The notes beneath the pieces are model-generated. The model was not told where the DNA came from. It did no database searches and was given only the letters and a program-made list of their open reading frames with translations. From the NCBI RefSeq assembly GCF_030254645.1, contig NZ_CP116346.1, positions 4,815,001-4,879,000 on the forward strand: a DNA stretch of 64,000 nucleotides, written 5' to 3'. Both the position numbers and the translations under genes were made by a program. Below, one piece after another: positions 24,897-33,183 of the stretch. The stretch comes from Paucibacter sediminis (GTDB lineage Bacteria > Pseudomonadota > Gammaproteobacteria > Burkholderiales > Burkholderiaceae_C). Each line of letters starts with the position of its first letter. Position 1 is the first letter of the stretch.

Positions 24897-26285
24897 TCAA
24901 CGCCAGCCGATCAGCGAGGGCACGGCCAGCAGCCCCAGCGCCATCAGCAGATAGGCCAGCTGCAGCGGCAGCATCCAGCGCGCCCATTTGCTCCAGGGCA
25001 CGCCGGCCAGCGCCAGCACACCGACGGTGATGCCCGAGGTTGGGATCACCGGCGTGGTGAGTTCGCCCAACTGGAAGGCCAGGATGGCGGTCTGGCGGCT
25101 CACCCCCACCAGGTCCGCCAGGGGCGCCATGATGGGCATGGTGAGCGCAGCCTGTCCGGTGCCCGAGTGGATGAAGAAGTTGATCACCGACTGGATCAGG
25201 AACATCTTCTGCGCCGCGATGATGGGGCTGGCTGAAGCCACGAAGGGCGTCAGCGCGTGCAGCAAGGTGTCGATGATCTGGCCCTCGCGCATCAGGATCA
25301 CCGTGCCCTTGGCCAGTGCGATCACCAGCGCGGTACTGACCAGGTCCTTGGCGCCATGCATGAAGGCGGCCACCCAGGCGTCGGGCTGCAGGCGCCCCAC
25401 CAGCCCGACCAGCAGGGCCATCACCAGGAACAGCGCCGCGATCTCCTCGATGTACCAGTTGAAGCGGATCACGCCGAAGATCATTGTGGCCAGCGTGGCC
25501 ACGAAGATCAGCAGCACCAGCTTGTGCGTGCGGCGCATGCCGGCGAAGTTCTCGAAGCCCGCCAGGTCGAGCTCGCGGCGGCGCGCCTGATCCTGCTCAA
25601 AACAGGGGCTGAGCTCGGGCTGGCGCCGGATGCGCGCCGCGTACCACATCAGGAAGGCGATGGTGACGGCGGTGGCCACCAGCCAGACCAGCAGCCGGTA
25701 GCCGATGCCCGAGAACAGGGGCACGCCGGCAATGCCCTGGGCCACGCCCACGTTGAAGGGATTGAGAAAGGCGGAGGCAAAGCCGATCTGCGAGCCGACG
25801 AAGGGAATCGCGATGCCCACGATGCTGTCGTACCTGAGCGCCAGCGCCAGCGGGATGAAGATCAACACGAACGGGATGGCCTCCTCGGCCATGCCGAAGG
25901 TGGCGCCGCCCAGCGAGAACAGCACCACGAACACCGGGATCAGCGCCGCCCGCACCAAGGGAGAGCGGGTATGGGCCTGGGCGACCGACTTGATCATCGC
26001 GTCGATCGCCTCGGTCTTCTGCAGCACCGCGAAGGCCCCGCCCACGATGAGCACGAAGCCGATGATCAGCGCCGCCTCCACAAAGCCCTTGATGGGCGCC
26101 ATCATCAGCGCCACCGGGCCCTGCGGCCGCCCTTCGATGGCATGGAAGGAGCCCGGCACGATCAGCTTCTTGCCGTCCACCAGCTGGGTGTCGAACTGAC
26201 CACCGGGCACCAGCCAGGTGGCCAGGGCAATCAGCGCCAACAGGCTGAACAGCAGCACAAAGGTATTGGGGAACTTGAGCTTCAT
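24897..26285 (-). CDS. YfcC/DcuC-family membrane transporter (basic amino acid or dipeptide?)
   Basis: 462 residues, about 11-12 membrane helices, of the YfcC branch of the C4-dicarboxylate/ArcD-related superfamily. Diagnostic segments are the N-terminal KFPNTFVLLFSL, the re-entrant HSGTGQAALTMPIMAPLADL and TPVIPTSGITVG. Relatives move C4-dicarboxylates or act as arginine/ornithine antiporters. With cyanophycinase and AstA in the same operon, arginine, aspartate or beta-Asp-Arg is the likely cargo (inference). It begins 9 bp after the deacylase gene. Confidence 0.8.
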   Translation of the reverse strand: MKLKFPNTFVLLFSLLALIALATWLVPGGQFDTQLVDGKKLIVPGSFHAIEGRPQGPVALMMAPIKGFVEAALIIGFVLIVGGAFAVLQKTEAIDAMIKSVAQAHTRSPLVRAALIPVFVVLFSLGGATFGMAEEAIPFVLIFIPLALALRYDSIVGIAIPFVGSQIGFASAFLNPFNVGVAQGIAGVPLFSGIGYRLLVWLVATAVTIAFLMWYAARIRRQPELSPCFEQDQARRRELDLAGFENFAGMRRTHKLVLLIFVATLATMIFGVIRFNWYIEEIAALFLVMALLVGLVGRLQPDAWVAAFMHGAKDLVSTALVIALAKGTVILMREGQIIDTLLHALTPFVASASPIIAAQKMFLIQSVINFFIHSGTGQAALTMPIMAPLADLVGVSRQTAILAFQLGELTTPVIPTSGITVGVLALAGVPWSKWARWMLPLQLAYLLMALGLLAVPSLIGWR

Positions 26286-26294
26286 GAGTTTGTC

Positions 26295-27416
26295 TCAGAG
26301 CGAGAGCAGCTTGCCGCTGCGATAGGCCTGCTGGCCGGCGATCTTGGCCACGCGCATGCCGCGTGAGGCATAGCGCCTGGCCACGCGGGCGAACAGGGTG
26401 CCGGTGACACCGGCCAGCAGCGGCGTGGTCTGATCGGTGAGAGGGTCCAGCAGCTCGGCGATCGGCTCGCCAACCTGCACCGCGTCACCCGGCGCTTTGA
26501 GGAACACCAGCAAGCCGCTGTGGGGCGCGGTGATGGGCTCGACGCCCTCCAGCGGCGTGGCCTCGCAGAGCGCTGCCGGCAGGGGCGCGGCGCGGCCGTC
26601 GACCAGGCCCTCGTACCGCAACCATTCAATCAGGGCCCCGGCATCGCGTGTCGCCAGCCCGTGCTCGACCTCAACCTCGCCGCGCAGCTCCACGGTGGCC
26701 GCAAAGCAGGCCTGCGCGATCGGAAAGCGCCCCGCGAAGTGGGCGCCGAGCTCCCACCAGATGCGCGCCACCGTCTCGTCAAAGGGATCGTCCCCGGACG
26801 CGGTGCAGGTCAGCAACGCCTGCGCACCGAGGTAACGTGCCAGCGGCGCGGCCTGCGCGGCCAGCGGCGTGCCGGTATAGAGGTGCAGCACCGCCTGGTT
26901 GTCGCAATGCAGGTCCAGCACGATGTCGGCATCCATGGCCAGGCATTGCAGGCGCTGCTTGAGCGCCTCGGTCTCGGTGGCCGGCTGCCAGGCCTGCAGC
27001 AGCTGCATGGCGGTGCCGCGAATCAAGGCCGTGTTGCTCGCCACGTCGGGGCTCAGCCGCGGCTCCAGCAAGGGAATCAGCGCCGCCGTCAGCGACTTGT
27101 AGTGCCGGTTGAAGTTGAGCCCGGTGCTGAGGTCGAAGCGTCCCAGGCTCGCGCCTTGCAGATCCTGGGCCAGGCCGATGGGGTTGGCCATCGGCACCAG
27201 CACGATCTCGCCGCGCAGCTGGCCGGCCGCCTCCAGCGCCTCCAGCTGACGCCGCAGATGCTGCGCCACCAGCATGGCCGGGACCTCGTCGGCATGCAGC
27301 GAGGCCTGCAGATAGGCCTTCTTGCCGGCGGCGCCGCGGCTGCCGAAATGCAGGCTGCGCAGGGTGCGGGTGGTGCCGGCACTGAAGTCCGGGAGTGCAT
27401 GCAGCACGGTTCTCAT
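26295..27416 (-). CDS. Succinylglutamate desuccinylase/aspartoacylase (M14-like) zinc deacylase
   Basis: 373 residues from the ATG at 27414-27416 (an earlier in-frame start adds 16 non-conserved residues). Zinc ligands are His41 and Glu44 (LHADE) and His170 (DLHCDN). After the catalytic domain, residues about 285-370 form the beta-barrel/lipoyl-like C-terminal part (APHSGLLVFLKAPGDAVQVGEPI). The family removes acyl groups from N-acyl-Glu or N-acyl-Asp (AstE, aspartoacylase). In this operon, encoded right after cyanophycinase, it may instead split the isopeptide bond of beta-Asp-Arg; that is inference. No signal peptide, so cytoplasmic. Confidence 0.83.
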   Translation of the reverse strand: MRTVLHALPDFSAGTTRTLRSLHFGSRGAAGKKAYLQASLHADEVPAMLVAQHLRRQLEALEAAGQLRGEIVLVPMANPIGLAQDLQGASLGRFDLSTGLNFNRHYKSLTAALIPLLEPRLSPDVASNTALIRGTAMQLLQAWQPATETEALKQRLQCLAMDADIVLDLHCDNQAVLHLYTGTPLAAQAAPLARYLGAQALLTCTASGDDPFDETVARIWWELGAHFAGRFPIAQACFAATVELRGEVEVEHGLATRDAGALIEWLRYEGLVDGRAAPLPAALCEATPLEGVEPITAPHSGLLVFLKAPGDAVQVGEPIAELLDPLTDQTTPLLAGVTGTLFARVARRYASRGMRVAKIAGQQAYRSGKLLSL

Positions 27417-27494
27417 CGGGGCGATCCTGTGGAAAGGGGGCGCGGCTGCGCCCACCGGCTGCATGTGGCAGCCGGCAGCGCAAGGCGGAAAAGT

Positions 27495-28757
27495 TCAGCG
27501 CGCGGCCGGGCGCAGCGGGGTATAGAGCGGTTGCGCGAACTGCACGGGCATCACGTCCAGCCGCATATTGAGCACCGTGTAGTCCTCGCCACCGAAGGCG
27601 CTGGTGGACCAGCCCACCGTGCCCGCGCCCTTGTAGAGGCGGAATTCAAAGCCCAGCTCGGGCCGCTCGTTGCCGGCACGGACGCGCACATCCGCCGCCA
27701 GGCCACGCAGCTCGGCATGCGGGCTGTCGATCAGATGCGCCATCGCATTGACGATGGTGGTGTCACCCAGCATGTCCATGTAGAAGGGCTCGTTGCTGTA
27801 ATAGGGCTTGAAGTCGGGCGCGGCCGGGTCGATGCGCGGCTCACGCTGTTTCAGCGGCGAAGGCGTACTGACACCGGTCTTGAGGTCGTGACGGTCGCCC
27901 CGGTCCAGGTAGCTCAGGCGTGCGCCCTGGAGGTTGAAGGCCCCTAGCGCCGCATCGCTGCTGGCCTCGCCCAGGTCCACCAGCAACGCGCCCTTGGCGC
28001 CGATCACTTCCACGTCCTTGCCACGTATCACGGCCGCGCTGTTCTCATCCACCCCCAAGCCCAGCTTGTAGCCCTTGGCCAGCATCATCGGCAGCATGCG
28101 ACCGACGCGGCCACGCTTGAGGAAGTGCTGGTCGATGAAGAGTGCGGGGCCGACAAAGCCGAGGCCGCGGTCGACTTCCCTGCCCTCGCGCAGCTGCCCC
28201 TTGAGGACCTGCAGATTGTCCTGCGCGTCGCGGAACATCTGCTCGCTCATGATGGCCGCGCCGGCGCTGGTACCGGCCACCACACCGCCGGCGCGGTAGA
28301 CCTGCCAGATCGCCTTCAGCATCTCGGTGGGCTGCCCCTGGGGCTGCAAGGTGTCCACGATCAGTTCCTGCGCGCCGCCCGAGAAGAACACCCCCTTGGC
28401 ACTGGCGATGCGTGCGATCAGGGCGGGATCCTGCAGGTTCTTGTTCAGGTCCGCACCCTTGAGCTTGGGCGCCACCGGAATCGCCTCGGCCACCGCACCC
28501 TGGCGTTCCAGCGCATCCACGATCAAGGCCGCCGCGCGCGCCGGATTGCCCGCGGCGGTGGCCAGCACGGCAAAGCGCGCGCCCCGCCCACCGGCCTCAT
28601 CGACGATGCGCTTCCACACCGCGTCGTTGTCGAACTTGAGCGCGCCGCCAATGGCGATGGCGGTCTGCGCCTGTGCGGATGCACAGGCGCCGGCACACAG
28701 CAGGGCCGCACTCAGGCGCACTGCGTTGGCCAGGGTGGTCTTGGATTTCGTCGTCAT
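27495..28757 (-). CDS. Cyanophycinase with signal peptide (peptidase S51 family)
   Basis: 420 residues starting at the ATG 28755-28757; the open frame continues far upstream across the divergent receptor gene but that part is a shadow. A signal peptide is clear (LSAALLCAGACASAQA-QT), so the enzyme works outside the cytoplasm, like the extracellular CphE type. The S51 nucleophile is Ser164 in GTSAGAAIMSEQM; FIDQHFLKRGRVGRM and GLGVDENSA follow as expected. Residues about 280-420 form a C-terminal extension seen in secreted forms. It cleaves the Asp-Arg polymer cyanophycin to beta-Asp-Arg dipeptides. First gene of the operon. Confidence 0.92.
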   Translation of the reverse strand: MTTKSKTTLANAVRLSAALLCAGACASAQAQTAIAIGGALKFDNDAVWKRIVDEAGGRGARFAVLATAAGNPARAAALIVDALERQGAVAEAIPVAPKLKGADLNKNLQDPALIARIASAKGVFFSGGAQELIVDTLQPQGQPTEMLKAIWQVYRAGGVVAGTSAGAAIMSEQMFRDAQDNLQVLKGQLREGREVDRGLGFVGPALFIDQHFLKRGRVGRMLPMMLAKGYKLGLGVDENSAAVIRGKDVEVIGAKGALLVDLGEASSDAALGAFNLQGARLSYLDRGDRHDLKTGVSTPSPLKQREPRIDPAAPDFKPYYSNEPFYMDMLGDTTIVNAMAHLIDSPHAELRGLAADVRVRAGNERPELGFEFRLYKGAGTVGWSTSAFGGEDYTVLNMRLDVMPVQFAQPLYTPLRPAAR

Positions 28758-28843
28758 GGCCGAGATCTTGTCAGCTGCCGCCCGCCCTGCCCAGCGGGTA
28801 AGGCCCGGCCAAGCCGTGTCCTGCGCGCATTCGGCAATTGCAT

Positions 28844-28900
28844 GTCGCATCCATGTAAGGCCGGCCCATGCTGCCTCTGCGGGGTTTATATGCATGCGAC
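28844..28900. promoter_or_regulatory. Inverted repeat in the cyanophycinase/receptor divergent promoter, ArgR-like
   Basis: Arm 1 (28844-28858) is GTCGCATCCATGTAA; arm 2 (28886-28900), read on the other strand, is GTCGCATGCATATAA: 13 of 15 identical, 27 bp apart. With the preceding T, arm 1 reads TGTCGC-N8-AA, which matches the half-site reported for Pseudomonas ArgR. The operon contains an ArgR-type regulator gene. On the reverse strand arm 2 contains TATAAA (28885-28890), a possible -10 for the cyanophycinase operon 128 bp from its start. The remainder of the 255-bp gap holds nothing else I can support. Confidence 0.55.
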
Positions 28901-29012
28901 GCGCATTTATGCCGAAGCGACCGCTGCGCCGAAACCCCATAGGCAAGTGCTTCGGCCCGCTCCTAGAGTCGCCTCCAGTTTCTTCCCTCCCCATCACCAC
29001 TCCGAGGCCCTC

Positions 29013-31736
29013 ATGTCCCGATTCAAACTGCAACACCTGGCCCAGGCCAGCCTGATGCTGATCGCCACCCAGACCCTGCATGCCCAGGAAGCGCAACTGC
29101 AACGCGTGGAGATCACCGGCTCCAGCATCAAGCGCATCGAAGGCGAAGGCTCGCTGCCGGTGCAGGTGATCAAGCGCGACGACATCGACAAGAGCGGTGT
29201 CACCACCGCCGCCGAATTGCTCAAGAGCATCAGCGCCAACACCGCACCGCTCACCGACGGCGCCAGCATCACCGATGGCACTTCGGGCCAGCGCGGCTTC
29301 AACGGCGCCAACCTGCGCGGCATTGGCGTCTCCAGCACCCTGGTGCTGCTGAACGGCCGGCGCCTGGCCAACTTCGCTTCGCCCGGCGACAACGCCGGTG
29401 TCGACCTGAACAACATCCCGGCCGGTGCCATCCAGCGCGTGGAAGTGCTGAAGGACGGCGCCTCGGCCATCTACGGCACCGATGCGATCGGCGGCGTGAT
29501 CAACTTCATCACCCGCAAGGACTACCAGGGTGTGGAGCTCGGCGCCTACGCCAGCGGCACGCAGGAAGGCGGCGCCGGCAAGCGCACCGCCAGCCTCAGC
29601 GCCGGCACCGGCGACCTGAACAGGGACCGCTTCAATGTATTCGGCGTGCTGGACGTGCAGCAGCTCGACGCGCTGCGCTCCAGCCAGCGCCAATTCATCC
29701 AGGAGCGCCCGCTGGCCAGCACCCTGCCGGCCCTGATGTCCAGCAACACCTTCCCGGCCAATATCGACATCAGCTCCTCGCAGCGCAACGCGCTCATCGC
29801 CGCGGGCGTGCTGCCAGCGGGCAGCACGCGCACCCGCATCAATCCGGCCAACCCGGCCTGCAACACGCTCACCGATGCCACCGTGTTCGCACCCACCGGC
29901 CCGGGCGGCCCGCTGGCTTGCAGCTACGACTACATGAAAGACACGGAGATCTATCCGGAGGCGCAGAAACTCGGCTTCATCGGCCGCGCCACCTTCCAGG
30001 CCAGCGAGGATCTGCAGCTGTTCGCGGAACTGGTGCAATCGCACGCCGAGAGCCGCTATGTGCTGAGCCCCAACCCGCAGCGCATTCGCAGCCTGCCGGT
30101 GGCGCTGCTGCCAGAGAAGTACCGCACAGTGCTGAGCGCGCCCGGCCTGCCGTCCATGTTCAGCGGCATCCGTTACCGCATGAGCGAGGCCGGCAACCGT
30201 ACCAACGAGGTCAGCAGCGACGCGCAGCGCCTGGTAGTGGGCGGCAACGCCAGCTTTGCGGGCTGGGACCTGGACTTCGGCATCGCCCGCGCCCAGAACG
30301 ACGCCATCGACAAGTACGTGGATGGCTATGTGCTGTTCAAGGAGTTCGACGCGGGCGTGCGCGCCGGCACCATCAACCCCTGGGCGCCATCCAGCCAGGC
30401 CGGCAAGGACCTGATCAGCAGCATCAAGGTCAACGATGAAGCCCGCAAGGCCAGGGGCGTGACCACCTCCATCGATGCCAAGGCCTCGCGCAGCCTGATG
30501 ACGCTGGCGGGCGGCGATATGGCGATCGCCGTCGGTGCCGAGTTCCGCAAGGAAAACACCAGCTTCACGCCCTCCGCGCTGCTGGTGGACAACAAGATCG
30601 CTGGTGACCGCGATACCGGGCTGGCCGCGGGTTCAACCACCGATTTGAAGGCCACCGACGACAGCCGCAAGGTGGCCTCCGCCTTCACCGAGTTGAACGC
30701 ACCCCTCAGCAAGGAACTGGAAGTGCAGGCCGCGCTGCGCTACGACCGTTACAGCGAGGTGGGCTCCACCACCAACCCCAAGCTGGGCGTGCGCTGGCAA
30801 CCGGAGAAGACGGTGCTGCTGCGCGGCTCGGTGGGCACGGGCTTCCGCGCGCCCTCACTCGCCGATCTGAAGCGGCCCACCACCTTCGGCTCGGCGTCCA
30901 GCTTCCTGACCGACCCGCAATGCGTGAAGCAGGAAGGCTCGATCGATCTGTGTACCGACCAATGGGCCGTGGAGCGCCGCTCCAACCCGAATCTCAAGCC
31001 CGAGAAGTCGCGCCAGTTCAGCTTCGGCCTGATCTTTGAGCCGGCACGCGATCTGAGCTTCAGCGTGGACTACTGGAACATCCGCAAGACCGATGTGATC
31101 AGCACGCTGGGCGAGCAGATCATCGTGGACAGCCCCGAGAAGTACAACGGCAAATACATCCAGCGCGATGCCGATGGTTTCATCACCAACATCCTGCTGC
31201 AAAAGGAAAACCAGGGGGTGTTGAAGACCGACGGGCTGGATCTGGGCTTCGACTGGCGCAGCGCCAAGAGTGAATTCGGCCGCTTCAGCGCCGGCCTCTC
31301 CGGCACGCTGATCCTGCACTACGACCGCCAGTTCGGCCCGCAAGAGCCCTACCGCAGCAACCTGGGTGTGTTCCTGAACGACCAGGTGGTGCAGAAGTGG
31401 CGCCACCGTCTGAACTTTGGCTGGGACTTCGGACCCTATGGCCTGACCCTGAGCAACCAGTATTCGTCGAGCTACACCGACCAGAACACCACCTACGACC
31501 CGAGCAGCGACACCTTGCTGCCCTCACGCACGGTGAAAGCCTATTCGCTGTGGGATCTGACGGGCAGCTGGAACGTGAGCAAGCAGTTGAAGCTGCGCGC
31601 CGGCGTGCTGAACCTGTTCAACACCGCCCCGCCCTTCTCCAACCAGGCCTACTACTTCCTGGCCACCTACGACCCGACCTACACCGATCCGAAGGGCCGC
31701 AGCGCCTTCGTGAGCCTGAACTACAGCTTCAACTGA
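29013..31736 (+). CDS. TonB-dependent outer-membrane receptor
   Basis: 907 residues from the ATG at 29013; signal peptide about 1-24 (LMLIATQTLHA-QE). The N-terminus carries the short VEITGSSIKR motif common in one large group of TonB-dependent receptors; the plug domain (about 45-155) has LLKSISANTA, LRGIGVSSTLVLLNGRRL and VEVLKDGASAIYGTDAIGGVINF. The rest is the 22-strand barrel, ending in VSLNYSFN. Such receptors import large or scarce substrates using TonB energy. Its divergence from the cyanophycinase operon with a shared operator candidate suggests it takes up cyanophycin fragments or peptides; no FecR/sigma pair is nearby. Confidence 0.92.
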   Translation: MSRFKLQHLAQASLMLIATQTLHAQEAQLQRVEITGSSIKRIEGEGSLPVQVIKRDDIDKSGVTTAAELLKSISANTAPLTDGASITDGTSGQRGFNGANLRGIGVSSTLVLLNGRRLANFASPGDNAGVDLNNIPAGAIQRVEVLKDGASAIYGTDAIGGVINFITRKDYQGVELGAYASGTQEGGAGKRTASLSAGTGDLNRDRFNVFGVLDVQQLDALRSSQRQFIQERPLASTLPALMSSNTFPANIDISSSQRNALIAAGVLPAGSTRTRINPANPACNTLTDATVFAPTGPGGPLACSYDYMKDTEIYPEAQKLGFIGRATFQASEDLQLFAELVQSHAESRYVLSPNPQRIRSLPVALLPEKYRTVLSAPGLPSMFSGIRYRMSEAGNRTNEVSSDAQRLVVGGNASFAGWDLDFGIARAQNDAIDKYVDGYVLFKEFDAGVRAGTINPWAPSSQAGKDLISSIKVNDEARKARGVTTSIDAKASRSLMTLAGGDMAIAVGAEFRKENTSFTPSALLVDNKIAGDRDTGLAAGSTTDLKATDDSRKVASAFTELNAPLSKELEVQAALRYDRYSEVGSTTNPKLGVRWQPEKTVLLRGSVGTGFRAPSLADLKRPTTFGSASSFLTDPQCVKQEGSIDLCTDQWAVERRSNPNLKPEKSRQFSFGLIFEPARDLSFSVDYWNIRKTDVISTLGEQIIVDSPEKYNGKYIQRDADGFITNILLQKENQGVLKTDGLDLGFDWRSAKSEFGRFSAGLSGTLILHYDRQFGPQEPYRSNLGVFLNDQVVQKWRHRLNFGWDFGPYGLTLSNQYSSSYTDQNTTYDPSSDTLLPSRTVKAYSLWDLTGSWNVSKQLKLRAGVLNLFNTAPPFSNQAYYFLATYDPTYTDPKGRSAFVSLNYSFN

Positions 31737-31748
31737 GCGGCTGTGCAA

Positions 31749-31770
31749 GCGCCGGCAGCCATGCCGGCGC
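31749..31770. terminator. GC-rich hairpin after the receptor gene
   Basis: Perfect 9-bp arms GCGCCGGCA / TGCCGGCGC with a 4-base loop, between the receptor stop and the convergent lipoprotein gene. No T-run follows on either strand, so it may be a weak or Rho-assisted terminator only. Confidence 0.35.
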
Positions 31771-31784
31771 TGCCGGGCCCGGCC

Positions 31785-32039
31785 TTACTGGCCGGCGCCC
31801 ATGCCCTGCGGGCGCTCGCGCATCGATTCGGCAAAGGCTTCCTTGCTGACCTTGGTGATGCTCTCGGCGTTGGACTTGCGCGGGATGCGCGAGCCGGTGG
31901 TGTAGCTCTTGTCGTCGGGATCGCTGGCGCGCGCGCTGCTCTTCTCGCCCTCGGGCGAGGGGGTGCTGGCGCAGCCAGCCATGACAGCGACGGACAAAAC
32001 AGCGCACAGGCACGCACCGGCGTGCTTCAGATAGTTCAT
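31785..32039 (-). CDS. Small lipoprotein of unknown function with TGSR motif (copy 1)
   Basis: 84 residues. Lipoprotein signal with lipobox (VMAGC, Cys at about 23) then a short polar mature part. ATG at 32037-32039 preceded by GGGAGA. The mature part has TTGSRIPRK and KVSKEAFAES. The same pattern appears in the next gene upstream, so the two are paralogues. No known domain is recognised. It lies convergent to the receptor gene, 48 bp away. A structural or receptor-associated envelope role is possible but not shown. Confidence 0.65.
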   Translation of the reverse strand: MNYLKHAGACLCAVLSVAVMAGCASTPSPEGEKSSARASDPDDKSYTTGSRIPRKSNAESITKVSKEAFAESMRERPQGMGAGQ

Positions 32040-32131
32040 GGGGATCTCCCTTTTGGAAACAATGGAGGCGGCGGTGGCCGCCATGGATCGGCGCGCTGCT
32101 GCGCGCTCTTGTAAGAACTCTTGCAAGAAAT

Positions 32132-32398
32132 TCAGTTGCCCACGCGATGCGGCATCTTGTGGTCCATGGTGTCGTCCTTGTAGGCGTCGCGGCTGACGCC
32201 CTTGACATGCTCGGCACCGTACCACTCGGAACGCGCCAGGCGCGAGCCGGTGATGAAGGTCTTGGGCTTCTCGCGCCCGTCTGCCGATGCGGCCGCCGCG
32301 GCCTCGGGGGCTTGCGCGGGCGCGCTGGCGCAACCCGGTAGCATGAGGCCGGCCGCCAGACTCAGGAAACTCAGTGACAGGATACGCGTCGTGTTCAT
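32132..32398 (-). CDS. Small lipoprotein of unknown function with TGSR motif (copy 2)
   Basis: 88 residues starting at 32396-32398 (earlier in-frame codons add no signal sequence). Lipobox LPGC (Cys about 23), an Ala/Pro-rich linker, then FITGSRLARSEW and GVSRDAYKDD, aligning with TTGSRIPRK and KVSKEAFAES of the downstream copy. The 92-bp gap between the copies has a ribosome site but no clear terminator, so they may be co-transcribed. Function unknown. Confidence 0.65.
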   Translation of the reverse strand: MNTTRILSLSFLSLAAGLMLPGCASAPAQAPEAAAAASADGREKPKTFITGSRLARSEWYGAEHVKGVSRDAYKDDTMDHKMPHRVGN

Positions 32399-32531
32399 AT
32401 GCAGCCTCGTTGTGTGAAACCAGTCGGACCACCTGGATGCGCGCATTCTGACGGCCCCGGCGCCGCGGCGCCAGTGCCACCCGCCATCGGGAAACCCCCT
32501 GTTCGAAGGCTTGCCCGCGCGCCCACCCAGC

Positions 32532-33179
32532 TCAGGGCGTTATGCCCAGCTCACCCGCCATGCGGTTCACCAGGGCCCTGAGGCCGTCGAGCTCGGCGCG
32601 CAAGGCCTTCTGCTCTTCGCGCAGCTGGTGCAGTTCGTCATCGTCGCGGCGCGGCGCCGGGCCGGCGGCGGCCTCGATGTAGACGGGCTCGCCGCACAGC
32701 AGATGGGCCCAGCGCTGCTCGCGCGCACCGGGCGCGCGCGGCAGCCTCTGCACCAGCGGCGGCTGGCGTTCCACCAGTTCCTCCAGAAAACCGTCCACCG
32801 AAGAGATGTCGGCAAAGCGGTGCAGGCGTTCGGTGTTCGCACGCAGCTCGGCCGAGGTCTGCGGGCCGCGCAGCATCAGCAGCGTCAGCAGCGCCTCGGC
32901 CTGGCCGGGCACGCCCAGCACGCGGCGCAGATTGTGCTCGTAGCGCAGCACGCGGCTGCCGCTCACATTGTTCACCAGGCTCATGCCGCGCAGCTCGTCC
33001 AGCGCCAGCAGCACCTCCGATTCCGCCGCGTTCATGACCGGCTCGCGTGCGGTCTTCTGGTTGCAGCCCAGGGTCAGGGCGTTCAGCGAGAGCGGATAGC
33101 TGTCCGGCACGGTGTGCTGCTTTTCCACCAGCACGGCCAGCACGCGCGCTTCCAGCGCGCTCAGGGTTCGCAGGGACAT
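32532..33179 (-). CDS. yceH: YceH/DUF480 family protein
   Basis: 215 residues. It begins with [29 protein letters not shown] and contains [17 protein letters not shown], both hallmarks of YceH (DUF480), which folds as two winged-helix domains. A coiled-coil-like C-terminus (about 180-210, [20 protein letters not shown]) follows. Function is not established; DNA binding is assumed from the fold. It lies 4 bp downstream of the SDR gene on the same strand. Confidence 0.88.
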   Translation of the reverse strand: MSLRTLSALEARVLAVLVEKQHTVPDSYPLSLNALTLGCNQKTAREPVMNAAESEVLLALDELRGMSLVNNVSGSRVLRYEHNLRRVLGVPGQAEALLTLLMLRGPQTSAELRANTERLHRFADISSVDGFLEELVERQPPLVQRLPRAPGAREQRWAHLLCGEPVYIEAAAGPAPRRDDDELHQLREEQKALRAELDGLRALVNRMAGELGITP

Positions 33180-33183
33180 CGGC

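Noticed and set aside
26295-27416. Straight assignment as AstE (succinylglutamate desuccinylase)
   Set aside because: Family membership is clear but the operon lacks astB/C/D and includes cyanophycinase, so the specific name was not used.
28758-30044. Upstream continuation of the cyanophycinase frame (total 849 codons)
   Set aside because: It lies antisense to the TonB-dependent receptor, lacks domain motifs, and the signal peptide defines the start at 28757.
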